Below, one piece after another: positions 34,230 to 36,106 of a DNA stretch of 36,106 nucleotides. Position 1 is the stretch's first letter; every line of letters begins with the position of its first letter. A model generated the notes under the pieces. The model did not search any database and was not told where the DNA came from. It was given only the letters and a program-made list of their open reading frames with translations. The stretch comes from JAWLCQ01 sp041687095 (lineage in GTDB: Bacteria; Planctomycetota; Phycisphaerae; SM23-33), in the NCBI GenBank assembly GCA_041687095.1, contig JAWLCQ010000033.1, forward strand, positions 1 through 36,106, in the 5' to 3' direction. A program made the position numbers and the translations under genes.

Positions 34230-35489
34230 ATGCAGGTCCGCTCCGACCCCCCGCTGCACCTGACCTACTGCCTCAACATCCACCCCGGGGAGACCTGGGC
34301 GGAGAACCTCACTGCCATCCGCACCCACGCCACGGTCGTGCGCGACAAGCTCGATTGGCACGCACCGTTCGGGCTCGGGCTGCGCCTCTCCGCCCTGGCG
34401 GCCGAGCAGCTCGCCGACCCCGCCAACCTCCACACCCTCCGCCAGACGCTGCTGGACGAGGGCATGTACGCGTTCACGATCAACGGATTCCCCTACGGGC
34501 GGTTCCACCGCACGCAGGTGAAGGAGAAGGTCTACGCCCCGGACTGGCGGACGGTGGAGCGGCGGGACTACACCAACCGCCTGGGCGAGATCCTCGCGTC
34601 CCTGCTGCCCGAGGGCGTCTGCGGGAGCATCTCCACCGTCCCGGGGGCGTACGCGTCGTGGATCACGCGCGAGAGCGACGTCCGCGCGATGTGCGAGCGC
34701 CTCGCCGAGACCGCCCTTCACCTCGCCGACATCGAGTTCCGCATCGGGCGGGAGGTCGTCGTCGCCCTCGAACCCGAGCCCGACTGCTACGTCGAGACCA
34801 CGCAGCAGACCATCGACTTCCTGCGGGGCCCCCTGCGGGAGTACGGCGCGGAGCACCTGTGCGGGCAGCGGGTGGGCTGCTCTCGCTCCGACGCGGAGCG
34901 TCTCCTCGCGCGGCACATCGGGCTGTGCCTCGACACCGCCCACGCCGCCGTCGAGTTCGAGGACCCCGCCTCCGCCCTCGCCGCCTGCGAATCCGCCGGG
35001 GTCCGCATCGCCAAGATCCAGCTCTCCGCCGCCCTGCAGGCGACGCCCACCCCCGACACCCTCACGCGTCTCCGCGAGTTCTGCGACGAGGTCTACCTCC
35101 ACCAGGTCAAGGCGAAGCGGGCGGACGGGGCGATCGTCTCCTACGCGGATCTGCCCGAGGCGATCGGCAGCGTGGGCGAGGGCGGAGCGCCCGACGAGGA
35201 GTGGCGGGTCCACTTCCACGTCCCGCTGTTCTTCGAGGACTTCTGCGGGATGCGGAGCACGAGCGGACAGCTCCTCGGATCCTTCGCCGATCGCCTGCGA
35301 AGCGGGGCGACCTACCACGCGGAGATCGAGACGTACACGTTCGGGGTCCTCCCCGACAGCGTCCGCCCCGAAAGCGTCGAGGACTGCATCGTCCGCGAGT
35401 ACCAGTGGGTCTTGGGCAAGCTGCTGGGGGGCCGACAGACAGAGACGGCTGGGATGGACACAGACGAACGGACCGCGGGCATGAGGTGA
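34230..35489 (+). CDS. eboE: Metabolite traffic protein EboE (xylose-isomerase-like TIM barrel)
   Basis: 419 residues. LTYCLNIHPGETWAEN, TINGFPYGRFHRTQVKEKVYAPDW and RDYTNRLGEILASLLPEG are the distinctive EboE opening. The barrel carries metal-ligand-type residues: ALEPEPDCYVET (Glu), GLCLDTAHAAVEFED (Asp/His), FHVPLF and HAEIETYTFGVLP (Glu). The family is annotated as a metabolite traffic protein because ebo genes are needed for moving a precursor to the periplasm; the chemistry is unknown. The gene is 5 bp after eboD with GAGG upstream. The last ~18 residues (TETAGMDTDERTAGMR region) are encoded by repeat DNA. Confidence 0.9.
   Translation: MQVRSDPPLHLTYCLNIHPGETWAENLTAIRTHATVVRDKLDWHAPFGLGLRLSALAAEQLADPANLHTLRQTLLDEGMYAFTINGFPYGRFHRTQVKEKVYAPDWRTVERRDYTNRLGEILASLLPEGVCGSISTVPGAYASWITRESDVRAMCERLAETALHLADIEFRIGREVVVALEPEPDCYVETTQQTIDFLRGPLREYGAEHLCGQRVGCSRSDAERLLARHIGLCLDTAHAAVEFEDPASALAACESAGVRIAKIQLSAALQATPTPDTLTRLREFCDEVYLHQVKAKRADGAIVSYADLPEAIGSVGEGGAPDEEWRVHFHVPLFFEDFCGMRSTSGQLLGSFADRLRSGATYHAEIETYTFGVLPDSVRPESVEDCIVREYQWVLGKLLGGRQTETAGMDTDERTAGMR
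35452..35475. repeat. Dispersed repeat forming the eboE 3' end
   Basis: GGGATGGACACAGACGAACG and flanks correspond to the copy at 31300-31330 in inverse orientation. Here it is translated as part of the eboE C-terminal tail, so an ancestral stop codon was probably lost or displaced. Confidence 0.5.
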
Positions 35490-35573
35490 GAGGTGAGAGG
35501 TTAGAGCACACGAGGGAGGCGTACTGCGAGGCTCTCACCTCTCACCTCTCACCTCTCACCTCTAACCTCTAAC
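35483..35573. repeat. Inverted pair of heptamer arrays after eboE
   Basis: The left arm (35483-35506) is GAGGTGA, GAGGTGA, GAGGTTA, GAG and supplies the TGA stop of eboE. The right arm (35532-35573) is four CTCTCAC and two CTCTAAC units. The arms are largely complementary and flank 25 bp. The arrangement copies that at 27001-27118 and may stall or end transcription. Confidence 0.8.
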
Positions 35574-35627
35574 CTTTCCGCCCGCCGCCCTCCGCCAACG
35601 CACCGGATCGCAATCAAGGAGCACCCG

Positions 35628-36106
35628 ATGCCCAGTGAAACCAACCGCCAGATCGTCCTCCACTCCCGCCCGCGCGGGGAGCCGGAGCCTGAGAACTTCG
35701 CCCTGATCGAGTCGCCGATCCCCCAGCCCACAGAGGGCGAGGTCCTCGTGCGGGTGGTCTACCTGTCCCTCGACCCCTACATGCGAGGCCGCATGCGCCC
35801 CGGGCGCTCCTACGCTGAGCCCGTCCGCAAGGGCGAGGTCATGTGCGGGGGCGCCGTGGGGCAGGTCATCCAGTCCCGCCACCCCGACTTCGCCGAGGGC
35901 GAGTTCGTCCTGGGCTATGCGGGCTGGCAGGAGTACGCGGCGGAGAAGGGCGACTCCCTCCGCAAGCTCGATCCGTCCCAGGCCCCCATCGCCTACGCGC
36001 TCGGCGTCCTCGGCATGCCGGGCATGACCGCCTACGTGGGCATGCTCGACATCGGGGGCCCCAAGCCCGGGGAGACCGTCGTCGTCTCCGCCGCCGGCGG
36101 GGCCGT
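35628..36106 (+). CDS. Zinc-independent MDR NADP-dependent oxidoreductase (N-terminal part)
   Basis: 159 residues visible before the window ends. The opening RQIVLHSRPRGEPEPENFALIE and the VYLSLDPYMRGRM block are typical of the leukotriene B4 dehydrogenase/CurA-type reductases, and VLGMPGMTAYVGMLDIG leads into the NADP-binding VSAAGGAV loop. The cysteine and histidine zinc ligands of alcohol dehydrogenases are absent. Members reduce the C=C bond of alpha,beta-unsaturated carbonyls. AAGGAG lies just upstream of ATG 35628. It follows the eboE repeat arrays and may or may not belong to the ebo transcript. Confidence 0.88.
   Translation, partial: MPSETNRQIVLHSRPRGEPEPENFALIESPIPQPTEGEVLVRVVYLSLDPYMRGRMRPGRSYAEPVRKGEVMCGGAVGQVIQSRHPDFAEGEFVLGYAGWQEYAAEKGDSLRKLDPSQAPIAYALGVLGMPGMTAYVGMLDIGGPKPGETVVVSAAGGA

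Overview
The window is very GC-rich, densely coded bacterial DNA, most likely from a planctomycete (Planctomycetota, probably Phycisphaerae). The clues are the N-terminal IEPLESRLLLSGD-type motif on a large secreted protein, dockerin-like repeats, an operon of three SPFH proteins with an ABC exporter, and interspersed repeats of kinds common in such genomes. No tRNA, rRNA, CRISPR array, phage or transposase gene was seen.

Region 1 (1-8632, minus strand) is a six-gene operon: a seven-TM giant SPFH protein, HflC-like and HflK-like proteins, an ABC ATPase, an ABC-2 permease and a membrane-anchored protein that runs off the left edge. A second ABC-2-type permease (8817-10244) is divergent from it. 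Region 2 (10245-13216) holds an octamer array, a double hairpin and a long heptamer array, then a heavy-metal P-type ATPase (minus) and a dispersed inverted-repeat element. Region 3 (13217-20212, plus) carries a GT39-like membrane glycosyltransferase, dapF, an unrecognised 537-residue protein coupled to a SAM methyltransferase, a DUF2330-like membrane protein, and a small RRM RNA-binding protein with its own promoter and a strong terminator.

Region 4 (20334-29111) has a 1000-residue secreted C25 (gingipain-like) peptidase with two dockerin-like modules, a class II aldolase behind a perfect 18-bp palindrome, low-specificity threonine aldolase, an alpha/beta hydrolase, dapB, and a lipoprotein-like protein with a duplicated domain. 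dapF and dapB both serve diaminopimelate/lysine synthesis but lie 11 kb apart on opposite strands.

Region 5 (29229-35489, plus) is the most notable: an ebo-type gene cluster in the order eboB (TatD-like hydrolase), eboC (UbiA prenyltransferase), eboF (alkaline-phosphatase superfamily), eboD (dehydroquinate-synthase-like cyclase), eboE (TIM-barrel). In cyanobacteria this conserved cluster has been linked to moving a metabolite precursor to the periplasm (scytonemin); the product here is unknown and no eboA is visible. A consensus-like promoter precedes eboB, and a second promoter would make the eboD transcript almost leaderless. Dispersed repeats have invaded the cluster: one sits in frame inside eboF, another forms the C-terminal tail of eboE. 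A zinc-independent MDR oxidoreductase starts at 35628 and runs off the right edge.
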